DNA from: Bin107 sp965221655
GTDB lineage: Bacteria; UBA8248
Assembly (NCBI GenBank): GCA_965221655.1
Contig: OZ244906.1
Location: 2,790,001 to 2,854,000 of the forward strand
Length of the DNA stretch: 64,000 nucleotides
Direction of reading: 5' to 3'
Shown piece by piece: positions 50,558 through 58,517 of this stretch. Positions within the stretch are counted from its first letter, which is position 1, and each line of letters begins with the position of its first letter. The position numbers and the translations under genes were made by a program. The notes beneath the pieces were generated by a model. That model was not told where the DNA came from and did no database searches. It was given only the letters and a program-made list of their open reading frames with translations.

Positions 50558-51607
50558 TTACGTGCGCAAGGCTCCTGTGCCCAGTGGCAGCAAGGGCATC
50601 ACCTCGGCGGCGAAGCGTTCCATCTCCTCGAACATGGGGTGGAACTGAAGCAAAAACAACTCTATGCCCGCCTCGTGAAACGCCATGATGCGCGCGGCGA
50701 TAGTCTCCGGAGAGCCCACGAGGCCCGTCGCCGTGCCGCCGTTCGAGCCCACGCCGCCTCCTCTCGCGCTCGTTTTCTTGTGCTGGGCGGCCTTGTCGAC
50801 TCCTTCGAGCCGGGGCGTTTGGGTGATGAGCGAAAAAAGGCGCGCGAGTTCCGCCTGCGCCGCTTCGTCGCTCTCCCGACAGACGACGAACGAGCTCATC
50901 CCGTGGCGGATGGTCCTGCCGTGGGATTGCGCTTCGCGGTTCACGGCGGCCATCAACTCCACCGCGTCCGCGAGAGGACGGCCATTGAACAAAAACACGT
51001 CCGCCGCCTTGCCCGCCAGCCTCACTGCAGCGGTCGATTCGCCCCCGAAGTAGAAGGTGGGCCAGGGCTTGCGGAGGGGCTTGGGCGCGGTTACGCCGTC
51101 GGTTATCTCGAAGTATCTGCCCTTGAAGGTGAAACGCTCTTTCGTCCAGTAGGACTTGAGGATGTGCATGACCTCTTCTGAGAGGTCGTAGCGCGCGTCG
51201 TGCGGCGGGAAGGGGATGCCCGCCATTTCGTTTTCCTGCGCCCACCAGCCCGAGACGACGTTGATGGCGAAGCGCCCCCGGCTGATGCAGTCGATGTTCG
51301 CCCCCATCTGGGCGACGAGCGCGGGATGGCGGTAGGCGCTTTTCGCGGCGACGATGAGTTCGATTTTTTTTGTGACGGGCGCCAGGGCGGCCGCCGTAAT
51401 CCACGCCTCCAGCACGGGTGCGCCCACGCCCTTGATGCTGTTCAGGCTTCTGTCGAGCAGCAGAGTGCTCTCGAACCCCAACTCCTCGGCGCGCCGGACG
51501 TAGCGCGCGTTGTGGTCGAAGGATGCTTCGCGCACCTCCTCGGGCTTTTCGATTCGGCCCAGAAACGTGCCCCACACCGGCGCCCACACGCCCATTCGCA
51601 ACGTCAT
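50558..51607 (-). CDS. LLM-class flavin-dependent oxidoreductase (SfnG-like)
   Basis: A 349-residue luciferase-like monooxygenase. FAINVVSGWWAQENEMAG, PFPPHDARYDLSEEVMHILK and RFTFKGRYFEITDGV match the group with dimethyl-sulfone and related monooxygenases, and TFYFGGESTAAVRLAGKAADV the flavin site. It stands alone on the minus strand. As for the other LLM protein here, FMN or F420 is possible. Substrate unknown. Confidence 0.87.
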   Translation of the reverse strand: MTLRMGVWAPVWGTFLGRIEKPEEVREASFDHNARYVRRAEELGFESTLLLDRSLNSIKGVGAPVLEAWITAAALAPVTKKIELIVAAKSAYRHPALVAQMGANIDCISRGRFAINVVSGWWAQENEMAGIPFPPHDARYDLSEEVMHILKSYWTKERFTFKGRYFEITDGVTAPKPLRKPWPTFYFGGESTAAVRLAGKAADVFLFNGRPLADAVELMAAVNREAQSHGRTIRHGMSSFVVCRESDEAAQAELARLFSLITQTPRLEGVDKAAQHKKTSARGGGVGSNGGTATGLVGSPETIAARIMAFHEAGIELFLLQFHPMFEEMERFAAEVMPLLPLGTGALRT

Positions 51608-51943
51608 GACGCCCCTCCCCGAAGTCCGGTGCAGGGAATGGTAGCATCCATCACGCCGCGCGTCTCGTCTTTGTTTGGTGTGTGATTATTCGGTCGAGGG
51701 GGGATACACGGCGCTGCTGTTGTCCGTTGGGCCACTCAGACGGAGAAGGGAGGATTCTTCCAGTGCGATGATTTTCGGCCTTGATGCAAAGCGACGAGCG
51801 GAGTGCTGCGTCGCACCTCATCCATCCACGATGCAAACATGTTCATGGCGAAAAAACCATAGCCGATTTGTACCCTGTCCTCCGCGCAAAATCCTGCCGG
51901 GGCGGCCTGCCCATGGAGCTTTCGGAGTGTGTCGGTCGGCAGG
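51608..51943. other. Gene-free stretch between thiC and the LLM gene
   Basis: 336 bp of lower G+C than neighbours. Short frames on both strands lack ribosome binding sites and family resemblance. Nothing regulatory is convincing; a decayed gene is possible. Confidence 0.4.
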
Positions 51944-53707
51944 CTAGCCCTCCTCGACGTACAGCTCCGAGCCCCCCTCCTTGAACTGGCTCGCCTTCTC
52001 CCGCATGCCCTCGTTGAGGGCGGCCTGCTCGTCCAGCCCCTGTTTGGCGGCATACTCGCGGACTTCCTGCGTGATTTTCATCGAGCAGAATTTGGGGCCG
52101 CACATTGAACAGAAGTGCGCGACCTTGGCGCCGTCGGCGGGCAGAGTTTCGTCGTGGTATTCACGCGCGGTTTCGGGGTCGAGCGAGAGGTTGAATTGAT
52201 CCTCCCAGCGGAATTCGAAACGCGCCTTCGAGAGTGCGTCGTCACGTTCGCGCGCCCCGGGGTGGCCCTTGGCGAGGTCCGCGGCGTGGGCGGCGATTTT
52301 GTACGCGATAACGCCCTCGCGCACGTCTTGTTTGTTGGGCAACCCCAGGTGTTCCTTGGGGGTGACGTAGCAGAGCATGGCGGTTCCGAACCACCCGATC
52401 ATCGCGGCACCAATGCCGCTGGTGATGTGGTCGTATCCCGGAGCGATGTCCGTCGTCAGCGGCCCCAGGGTGTAGAAGGGCGCTTCGTGGCAGATTTCGA
52501 GTTGCTTGTCCATGTTCTCCTTGATCAGGTGCATGGGTACGTGGCCCGGCCCCTCGATCATCACCTGGCAGTCGTGCTCCCATGCCTTGAGCGTCAATTC
52601 ACCCAAGGTTTCGAGTTCGGCGAACTGGGCGTCGTCGTTCGCGTCGGCGAGCGCACCCGGCCGCAGCCCGTCGCCCAGGGAGAAGGAGACGTCGTAGGCC
52701 TTCATGATCTCGCAAATCTCATCGAAGCGCGTGTAGAGAAAGCTCTCCTGGTGGTGGGCCAGACACCACTTCGCCATGATGGAGCCGCCGCGCGAGACGA
52801 TGCCCGTCACCCGCTTGGCGGTGAGCGGCACGTAGCGCAACAAGACGCCCGCGTGCACGGTGAAATAATCTACGCCCTGCTCGGCCTGCTCGATGAGCGT
52901 GTCGCGGTAAATCTCCCAGGTGAGGTCCTCCGCGACGCCGTCCACCTTCTCGAGCGCCTGGTAAATCGGAACCGTGCCGATGGGAACCGGAGAGTTGCGG
53001 ATAATCCACTCGCGGGTCTCGTGGATGTTCTTTCCGGTGGAGAGGTCCATCACGGTGTCGGCGCCCCACTTGGTGGCCCAACTCATTTTTTCGACTTCTT
53101 CTTCGATGGAGCTCGAAACGGCCGAGTTGCCGATGTTCGCGTTGATCTTGACCAGAAAGTTGCGCCCGATGATCATCGGTTCGCTCTCGGGGTGGTTGAC
53201 GTTGGCCGGGATGATGGCGCGGCCGCGGGCCACCTCGTCGCGCACGTACTCGGGCTTCATGCTTTCCCGAATGGCGATGAATTCCATCTCCGGGGTGATT
53301 TCCCCCTTTTTCGCATAATGCATCTGGGTGACGTTGCCGCGGCCCCTGAGCACCTTGCGGGAGGGCGGCATCGGAACGTCGGGGTCCGAATGGCCGGGCA
53401 CCGGCACGTAGGAGGGTTCGGTCTCGTCGTAGGCGCCGCGCGCGCGAATCCAAGGGTCGCGCAGCTTGGACAGCCCCTGGCGTACGTCGGCACCCTGGGG
53501 GCCGCTCGTGTCGTAGACCCGAAGCGGGGACTCGCCGCCCGAGAGGGATATCTCACGCATGGGCACGCGCACGTTCTCGGGCCCCTCGACGTAGACCTTT
53601 CGGGAGGCGGGGAACGAGGCGCTCGCATTCGTGGCGTGTCCGTTCGCCCCGACGAGGTTGAGTCTGGTCTCGCCCGCGTCGTTCGTTTTTCCGTTGGTGT
53701 CTGTCAT
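51944..53707 (-). CDS. thiC: Phosphomethylpyrimidine synthase
   Basis: ThiC rearranges aminoimidazole ribotide to the thiamin pyrimidine (HMP-P) in a radical SAM reaction. The 587-residue protein has SRKVYVEGP near the start, MHYAKKGEITPEMEF, ADTVMDLSTGKNIHETREWI, SLGDGLRPG, IEGPGHVPMH and the C-terminal cluster site CSMCGPKFCSM (CxxCxxxxC). AAGGAG is 7 nt before the ATG. It is preceded by a TPP riboswitch, so it is repressed by thiamin pyrophosphate. Confidence 0.98.
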   Translation of the reverse strand: MTDTNGKTNDAGETRLNLVGANGHATNASASFPASRKVYVEGPENVRVPMREISLSGGESPLRVYDTSGPQGADVRQGLSKLRDPWIRARGAYDETEPSYVPVPGHSDPDVPMPPSRKVLRGRGNVTQMHYAKKGEITPEMEFIAIRESMKPEYVRDEVARGRAIIPANVNHPESEPMIIGRNFLVKINANIGNSAVSSSIEEEVEKMSWATKWGADTVMDLSTGKNIHETREWIIRNSPVPIGTVPIYQALEKVDGVAEDLTWEIYRDTLIEQAEQGVDYFTVHAGVLLRYVPLTAKRVTGIVSRGGSIMAKWCLAHHQESFLYTRFDEICEIMKAYDVSFSLGDGLRPGALADANDDAQFAELETLGELTLKAWEHDCQVMIEGPGHVPMHLIKENMDKQLEICHEAPFYTLGPLTTDIAPGYDHITSGIGAAMIGWFGTAMLCYVTPKEHLGLPNKQDVREGVIAYKIAAHAADLAKGHPGARERDDALSKARFEFRWEDQFNLSLDPETAREYHDETLPADGAKVAHFCSMCGPKFCSMKITQEVREYAAKQGLDEQAALNEGMREKASQFKEGGSELYVEEG

Positions 53708-53828
53708 CTCCCGACTCCTTTGGGATACGTCGCATGTAGATGGGAGTCCGCCGCTGGCGCGTGGCGCGACGAACTCCACTTCTTTCGCATGTCGCCGGAG
53801 GGGAACCATAGGATGTGGAAAGCCTGTC

Positions 53829-53902
53829 GCTTCCCTACGCCGGCGCTAACCGGTTCAGGTTCGAAGGGTTTGTTCTCAGCCTGCAAGGCACCCCCAGCGA
53901 AC
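53829..53902 (-). promoter_or_regulatory. TPP riboswitch (THI element)
   Basis: On the minus strand the conserved pieces follow in order: GGGGTGCCTTGCAGGCTGAGAA, then ACCCTTCGAACCTGAACCGG, then TTAGCGCCGGCGTAGGGAA. These are the P2/J3-2 CUGAGA core and the P4/P5 ACCUGA core of the TPP aptamer. About 120 nt lie between it and the thiC ATG; no U-tract terminator is evident there, so translational control is likelier. Confidence 0.95.
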
Positions 53903-53914
53903 TTTCACGTCCCG

Positions 53915-53943
53915 AGGATAGCAGTCGCGCGTCGGGGAGTCAA
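53915..53943 (-). promoter_or_regulatory. thiC promoter
   Basis: Minus-strand TTGACT (53938-53943), 17-bp spacer, TATCCT (53915-53920), placing the start a few nt before the aptamer. The spacing and position support it. Confidence 0.7.
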
Positions 53944-54036
53944 AAGCCGAATCGGGTCGGGGAGAGGAAACCCCGACGTTTCGCGGCGGGCAAGTTTTGC
54001 TATCATGGGAGCGCGATGACAAGGCCGTCTGCGAAA

Positions 54037-54063
54037 GCATCCGGGTCTCGCCGGGTGCTTTTT
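54037..54063 (+). terminator. Intrinsic terminator-like hairpin upstream of the TMTC-like gene
   Basis: GCATCCGG-gtctcg-CCGGGTGC forms eight pairs and is followed by TTTTT. No gene ends before it on the plus strand. A weak TATCAT (54001-54006) may start a transcript of about 50 nt that ends here, so a small RNA or attenuator is possible. Confidence 0.45.
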
Positions 54064-54146
54064 GTGCGCATCTCGGTTTTGTGCAGCGTCTGCTCGGTTG
54101 ATGGGTCGGGCGCAGGGGCGGAGCCGAAACGGCGAGGGGGGAGGCG

Positions 54147-56069
54147 ATGCGGTCGTTCGTGAACGGATGGGGCTGGACGTGCGGCGTCGCCCTGGCTGCG
54201 TTCCTTGTCTTCTCGGGCACGTTTTCGCACCCCTTCGTGCACGACGACGTCGCCATCGTCGGCGAGAACCCCCTCGTTCGGGAGGGGGGCAGCGCCCTGG
54301 AGGCGTTTGGACGCGACTACTGGGGTGCGGTCGAAACCAGCGAGAAAAGAGACCGCCTCTATCGTCCGCTGACCATCGTTTCCCTCACGCTGAACCACGC
54401 CCTGGGCGGCGTGGGCACGGCGGGCTACAGAATCGTGAACGTCGTTCTGCACGCCCTCGCCTGCGTGGCGTTGTTGTGGCTGTGTATGCGCCTTGGGCTC
54501 TCCCGACGTGCTGCGGGCGCCGTATCCTTGCTGTTCGCCTTACACCCGGTGCACACCGAGGCGGTAAACGCCGTCGTCGCGCGCGCGGATTTGATGGCCG
54601 CCCTGGGCGTTTTCGGGGGACTGGGTCTTCTCATGGGGGTGGCGCTTCCCGAAGCGCGGCCCGAAACCGCGGCGCCTGCCCGCGGGAGCGGCGCAAAAGG
54701 AGGCGGCGCCCCCCCCGGCCTGCTCGCACCCCTCGCGCTCACGTGCGCGCTTTGCCTTTTCGCACTTCTCTCCAAGGAAATCGGAGTCGCCCTGTTGTTC
54801 AGCGCCCTGTTGTGGTGGCTCTGGGGGCGATACGTGCTTGGGGAGAGGGAACGCCCGCCCTTGCGGCATACGCTCCTCGCCGTCTGCGCGCTCGCGCTCG
54901 TGCTCGCCGCCTACGTGTGGATGCGCTACGCCGCCCTGGGTCTTTTGGTGCGCCCCTATCCGCCGTCTAAGCTGGACAACGTCCTCGCTCTGATGCCCGC
55001 CGGCGAGCGCGCCCTCGCCGCTTTGGGCGTGCTGGGACGCTACTTCAAGCTCCTCGTGTGGCCGTGGCCCCTGAGCATGGACTATTCCTTCGCCCAGATT
55101 AGGCTGGAAGGCGTCGGCGCCGCTCTCTGGACGGCGGGGGGAGTGGCCGGCCTCGGCGCGTGGGGCTGGGCCGCCTGGCGCAGGCGGGAGGAGATGCCGT
55201 GGGTCGCCTTCGGGCTCGCTGTTTTTCTTGGCGCCTACCTGCCCGTGAGCAACCTGCTCATACCGATGGGCACCATCATGGCCGAGCGGGTGCTCTACAT
55301 TCCTTCGGCGGGTTTTCTCATCGCCGTCGTACCGACGGCGGGCGCACTGCTCGCCCGGGCGGACAGGCGGCTGGGCGCGGCGCTGCTCGCGGGCGTATGC
55401 GTGGTATTTGCGGCGCTCACCCTCGTGCGCAACCACGAGTGGGGCGACGCGCTTCGCTTCTGGCGGCGCACGGCGGAGGTCTCCCCCCGCAGCGCGCGCG
55501 CGCTGCGCGTTTACGGCCAGACGCTCATCGAGCGCAAGAGGTTCGAGGAGGCGACCGTGCCGCTGCGCAAGTCCGTGGAGATTTACCCCGTCTACGACTA
55601 CGCATGGGTGGATTTGGGCATCGCGCAGATGCAGAGCGGAGCTGCGGCCCGGGCCGAAAAATCGCTGCTGCGCGCCCTCGCGCTCAACGAGGAGAACGCC
55701 GAGGGCCACCTCGCTCTGGGAGCGCTCTACATGGGCGCGCGGCGCGCGGATTTGGCGCGGCCCCGCTTCGAGCGCGCGATAGCCCTGGCGCCCGCTCTCG
55801 TGGAGGCGCGCTTCAACCTGGGTTCGCTCTATCTCGAGGCGGGCTCGATTCGCCTGGCGATAGGGCAACTGAGGGCCGCGCTGCGCCTCGCACCCGAGCA
55901 CGCGGGCGCCCACCACAACCTGGCACTGGCCCTCTACGCCGGGCGCGACCCGGCCGGTGCGCGCGCACACGCGCAAGAAGCCGCGCGCCTGGGCGCGCCG
56001 CTGCATCCCGATTTTCTCGAAAGGCTCGGGCTCGGCCCATCCTCCGGGGCCGCGCCGCGGCGGCGATGA
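54147..56069 (+). CDS. TMTC-like membrane protein with C-terminal TPR repeats
   Basis: A 640-residue protein. The N-terminal two thirds hold about ten membrane helices, with an acidic pair in the first outer loop (HPFVHDDVAIVGENPLV), LHPVHTEAVN and LLVWPWPLSMDYSF, as in the TMTC/DUF1736 family whose animal members are O-mannosyltransferases of GT-C fold. The last 190 residues are TPR units (ALRVYGQTLIERKRFEEATV and later ones). GGGGGAGG precedes the ATG. Bacterial relatives are uncharacterised; glycosylation of an envelope protein is inferred. Confidence 0.8.
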   Translation: MRSFVNGWGWTCGVALAAFLVFSGTFSHPFVHDDVAIVGENPLVREGGSALEAFGRDYWGAVETSEKRDRLYRPLTIVSLTLNHALGGVGTAGYRIVNVVLHALACVALLWLCMRLGLSRRAAGAVSLLFALHPVHTEAVNAVVARADLMAALGVFGGLGLLMGVALPEARPETAAPARGSGAKGGGAPPGLLAPLALTCALCLFALLSKEIGVALLFSALLWWLWGRYVLGERERPPLRHTLLAVCALALVLAAYVWMRYAALGLLVRPYPPSKLDNVLALMPAGERALAALGVLGRYFKLLVWPWPLSMDYSFAQIRLEGVGAALWTAGGVAGLGAWGWAAWRRREEMPWVAFGLAVFLGAYLPVSNLLIPMGTIMAERVLYIPSAGFLIAVVPTAGALLARADRRLGAALLAGVCVVFAALTLVRNHEWGDALRFWRRTAEVSPRSARALRVYGQTLIERKRFEEATVPLRKSVEIYPVYDYAWVDLGIAQMQSGAAARAEKSLLRALALNEENAEGHLALGALYMGARRADLARPRFERAIALAPALVEARFNLGSLYLEAGSIRLAIGQLRAALRLAPEHAGAHHNLALALYAGRDPAGARAHAQEAARLGAPLHPDFLERLGLGPSSGAAPRRR

Positions 56070-56075
56070 TAAACT

Positions 56076-56103
56076 TGCTTTCTCCTGCCTGCGGGGTATA
56101 GTG
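56076..56103 (+). promoter_or_regulatory. Promoter for the FG-GAP protein gene
   Basis: TTGCTT (56076-56081), 16-bp spacer, TATAGT (56098-56103). The 160-nt leader that follows contains an inverted repeat CCGCCTC/GAGGCGG. Confidence 0.5.
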
Positions 56104-56270
56104 GGGGAGCGCGACCGCCTCGGTCTCCTGAAAGCTGAGGCGGAGAAAGGGCTGCGCTCCGCGAAGAGCTTTCGTTTCGCCTTGTGGTGCGTGCCCCGGC
56201 CCTGTTTTTTCCCCGAATGGAGCGGCCACGGGCGAGTGATTCGCCGTTTTCCGCTTCGGTGAGGTTTCGC

Positions 56271-58190
56271 ATGATTTCGCACGTCTCCGGAAGAGTGTTT
56301 CTCGCAACCCTTGCTTTCGCCATTCTGCTCGGTGCGCTTTGCGGCAGTGCGCGCGCGCAGGAGAACGACTACCGCAAGGCGCTCGGCATCATCAGCGAGA
56401 AGCTCCACCGCAGGTTCCCGAGCCTGCGCGGGGCGGTGGTCGCCGTCCGCGGGGGAGACCTCTATGTCAGCCTCGGCGAGAAAGAAGGCGCCGTGAAGGG
56501 CGTGCGGCTCAACGTCTACCGCAAGGGCGCTGCGTTTCGGCACCCGGCGACGGGCGCCGTGCTCGGTGCGCTTGAGGACGAGGTTGCCGAAATCGAAATC
56601 GCCGAGGTGCGCGAGCAGTTCTCCATCGCGCGCGTCGTGCGCCTGGCCGCGGGGGGGCGCTTCGACCCGCGCGTGGGAGACGAGGTGCGCATATCCCGCG
56701 CGAAGGTGCGCCTGGCAATCCTGCCCTTCGTCAACCGGACGAAAGAAGCCATCAGCATGGAGACGCTCACGCGCGAACTCGCCGGCAGGCTCCTCTCGCG
56801 CGGGCGCTTTGACGTCTACGACGTGGACCGCTTGCAGGTCTGGCTCCTCGAGACCGCCATCGCTACGGATGAGATACTCAAGGGCGAGAACCCGATTCGC
56901 CTGCGCAACCAGATACGCGCCGACATGGCCATCGAGAACGAGGTGCGCGAAGTCGGGGGCAAGAAGGTTCTCTCCTCGCGCCTGCTCTCCCTCACCACGA
57001 GCAAGGAGCTCTTCAAGGCCGTCTCGATTGCGGCCGAGCTTCCCTTCGAGCAGGTTCCGCCCACGGAGCAGCGCCTCCGCCGCGCGGACGACGGACGCCC
57101 CGCGCCCGCGAACGCGAGCTTCGTGCTCGCCCGCCAGGGGACGCCCGGCGCGGGCGGCGGCGCGCGCAACTACCACTTCGAGAAGCTCGCCTTCCGCGCC
57201 ATGTCCGTGGCGGACGTGGACGGGGATGCCAAGAACGAGGTCGTCGTCATCGCCGCCGATACGCTCATCGTCTATCGCCTCGAGGGGGACAGAATGCGCG
57301 AGGTCGCCCGCTTCGGCGGCGGCGGGACGTATGATTTCCGCTGGCTCGACGTGGCCGACATGAACGGAGACGGCACGCCCGAGTTCTACCTCGCCAACTA
57401 CCGCGCGGGCGAATTGTTCTCGCTGGTGTTGCAGATGAAGGGCGGAAAGTTCACCACGCTGCACGCGAACGACAGAACGTTCTACCGCCTGGTGCGGGTG
57501 CGGCGCCCAGAGAAGGGCGAGAAGATTCCCGACGCCGAGGCCTTTGCGCTCCTCGGCCAGCGCGAGGGTTTTGAAAAACCCCTGGTGGGTCCCGTTATGC
57601 GCTATCGCTGGTCGGGCGGAAAGCTCTCCGCCGCTGGTCCTTATCCGCTTCCGCCCGGCCTCACGGTGCTGGGCTTTGGCCTGTGGGATTTGGACGGCGA
57701 CGGCGCGCAGGACGTCATAGAGGTGGGCGAGGACGACAGGCTCAGGGTCTACGCGCGCGGGGGCGAGGTTGTGTTCTCGAGTTCCGAGATATACGGCGCG
57801 CCCGTCCACAGGTTCGTGTTCAACCCCGGCGACGACAGCGCGGGCGAGAGGGAGTTCGACGCCCCGCGCTTTGCCCTGCGCTCGCGCGTGCTGGTGCATG
57901 ACGTCGACGGCGACAACGTGCGCGAGGTGCTCGTCATCCGCAACGAATACGCCACTACCCTCGCGCCGGGTCTCGGCGTGTCGAGCGGGCAGATTGCGAG
58001 CCTCGTGTGGGACGGGGGCGGCCTTTTCGAATCCTGGCGCACCAGGCGCATCAACATGGGCGTTGTGGATTTCACCCTCGCCGACGCGGACAACGACGGC
58101 GTAGACGACCTCGTGCTGGCGGCCACGGCTGCCGCCTCGTTCGCCGACGCCAAAAGCCGGATTATCTTCTACAAGCTCGGAAAGCCTTGA
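56271..58190 (+). CDS. Exported FG-GAP/VCBS repeat protein with FlgT/CsgG-like N-terminal part
   Basis: A 639-residue exported protein: signal peptide (FLATLAFAILLGALCGSARA), then a small domain with LYVSLGEKEGAVKGVRLNVYR that resembles FlgT C-terminal folds, then VRLAILPFVNRTKEA as in CsgG/TolB-like domains. The C-terminal half has five FG-GAP type calcium sites: VADVDGDAKNE, VADMNGDGTPE, LWDLDGDGAQD, VHDVDGDNVRE and LADADNDGVDD. This would form a beta-propeller. It follows the TMTC-like gene and precedes the porins, so a surface or periplasmic role is likely, but its function is unknown. GAGG is 6 nt before the ATG. Confidence 0.75.
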   Translation: MISHVSGRVFLATLAFAILLGALCGSARAQENDYRKALGIISEKLHRRFPSLRGAVVAVRGGDLYVSLGEKEGAVKGVRLNVYRKGAAFRHPATGAVLGALEDEVAEIEIAEVREQFSIARVVRLAAGGRFDPRVGDEVRISRAKVRLAILPFVNRTKEAISMETLTRELAGRLLSRGRFDVYDVDRLQVWLLETAIATDEILKGENPIRLRNQIRADMAIENEVREVGGKKVLSSRLLSLTTSKELFKAVSIAAELPFEQVPPTEQRLRRADDGRPAPANASFVLARQGTPGAGGGARNYHFEKLAFRAMSVADVDGDAKNEVVVIAADTLIVYRLEGDRMREVARFGGGGTYDFRWLDVADMNGDGTPEFYLANYRAGELFSLVLQMKGGKFTTLHANDRTFYRLVRVRRPEKGEKIPDAEAFALLGQREGFEKPLVGPVMRYRWSGGKLSAAGPYPLPPGLTVLGFGLWDLDGDGAQDVIEVGEDDRLRVYARGGEVVFSSSEIYGAPVHRFVFNPGDDSAGEREFDAPRFALRSRVLVHDVDGDNVREVLVIRNEYATTLAPGLGVSSGQIASLVWDGGGLFESWRTRRINMGVVDFTLADADNDGVDDLVLAATAAASFADAKSRIIFYKLGKP

Positions 58191-58254
58191 GGGGCCTTTC
58201 GCTGCACGCAAGAGCACGCTCCCTGACCCCGATATTTTTGTGCCGCATCCCCCG

Positions 58255-58283
58255 TTGACACGCAGGTGTGGATGCCCTATTCT
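58255..58283 (+). promoter_or_regulatory. Promoter of porin gene 1
   Basis: TTGACA (58255-58260), 17-bp spacer, TATTCT (58278-58283). The context cccccgttgacacgc and ggatgccctat is repeated before porin 2. Confidence 0.75.
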
Positions 58284-58397
58284 TCTCGTTGAAACTACGT
58301 CCCGTGTGATGGTACGTGCGCTTTGCGCAGGCGGGGCTATTGCGTCGCCGCGTACCCGGGTCGGCTCGGCTGCCCCCGGAGTGCGGCGGCCCACCTG

Positions 58398-58517
58398 ACT
58401 TCCGCCGGAAGGAGGTGATGCGAGAGGAGAGACCGCGAAGTGCAGCACCCGAAACACATGATCGTGAAACATCGGCAACACTTTATGGACATTTCCATTT
58501 CAGGGAGAAACACCAAA
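58398..58517 (+). promoter_or_regulatory. Conserved leader RNA of porin gene 1
   Basis: About 120 nt, nearly identical to 60300-60418. It starts with the hairpin CTTCC-GCC-GGAAG (58399-58411), whose 3' arm overlaps AAGGAGGTGA (58409-58418), the full anti-16S sequence, and an ATG at 58418. That frame is not kept relative to the porin (100 nt apart here, 99 in copy 2), so an RNA role is likelier than a peptide. The upstream 110 nt to the promoter hold nothing else recognised. Confidence 0.6.

Noticed and set aside
51675..51947. 90-codon plus-strand frame between the LLM gene and thiC
   Set aside because: No ribosome binding site, no recognisable domain, overlaps the end of thiC.
54540..58481. 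1313-codon minus-strand open frame opposite the TMTC-like and FG-GAP genes
   Set aside because: Both plus-strand genes show real domains and signal peptides; the antisense product matches nothing and is a composition artefact.
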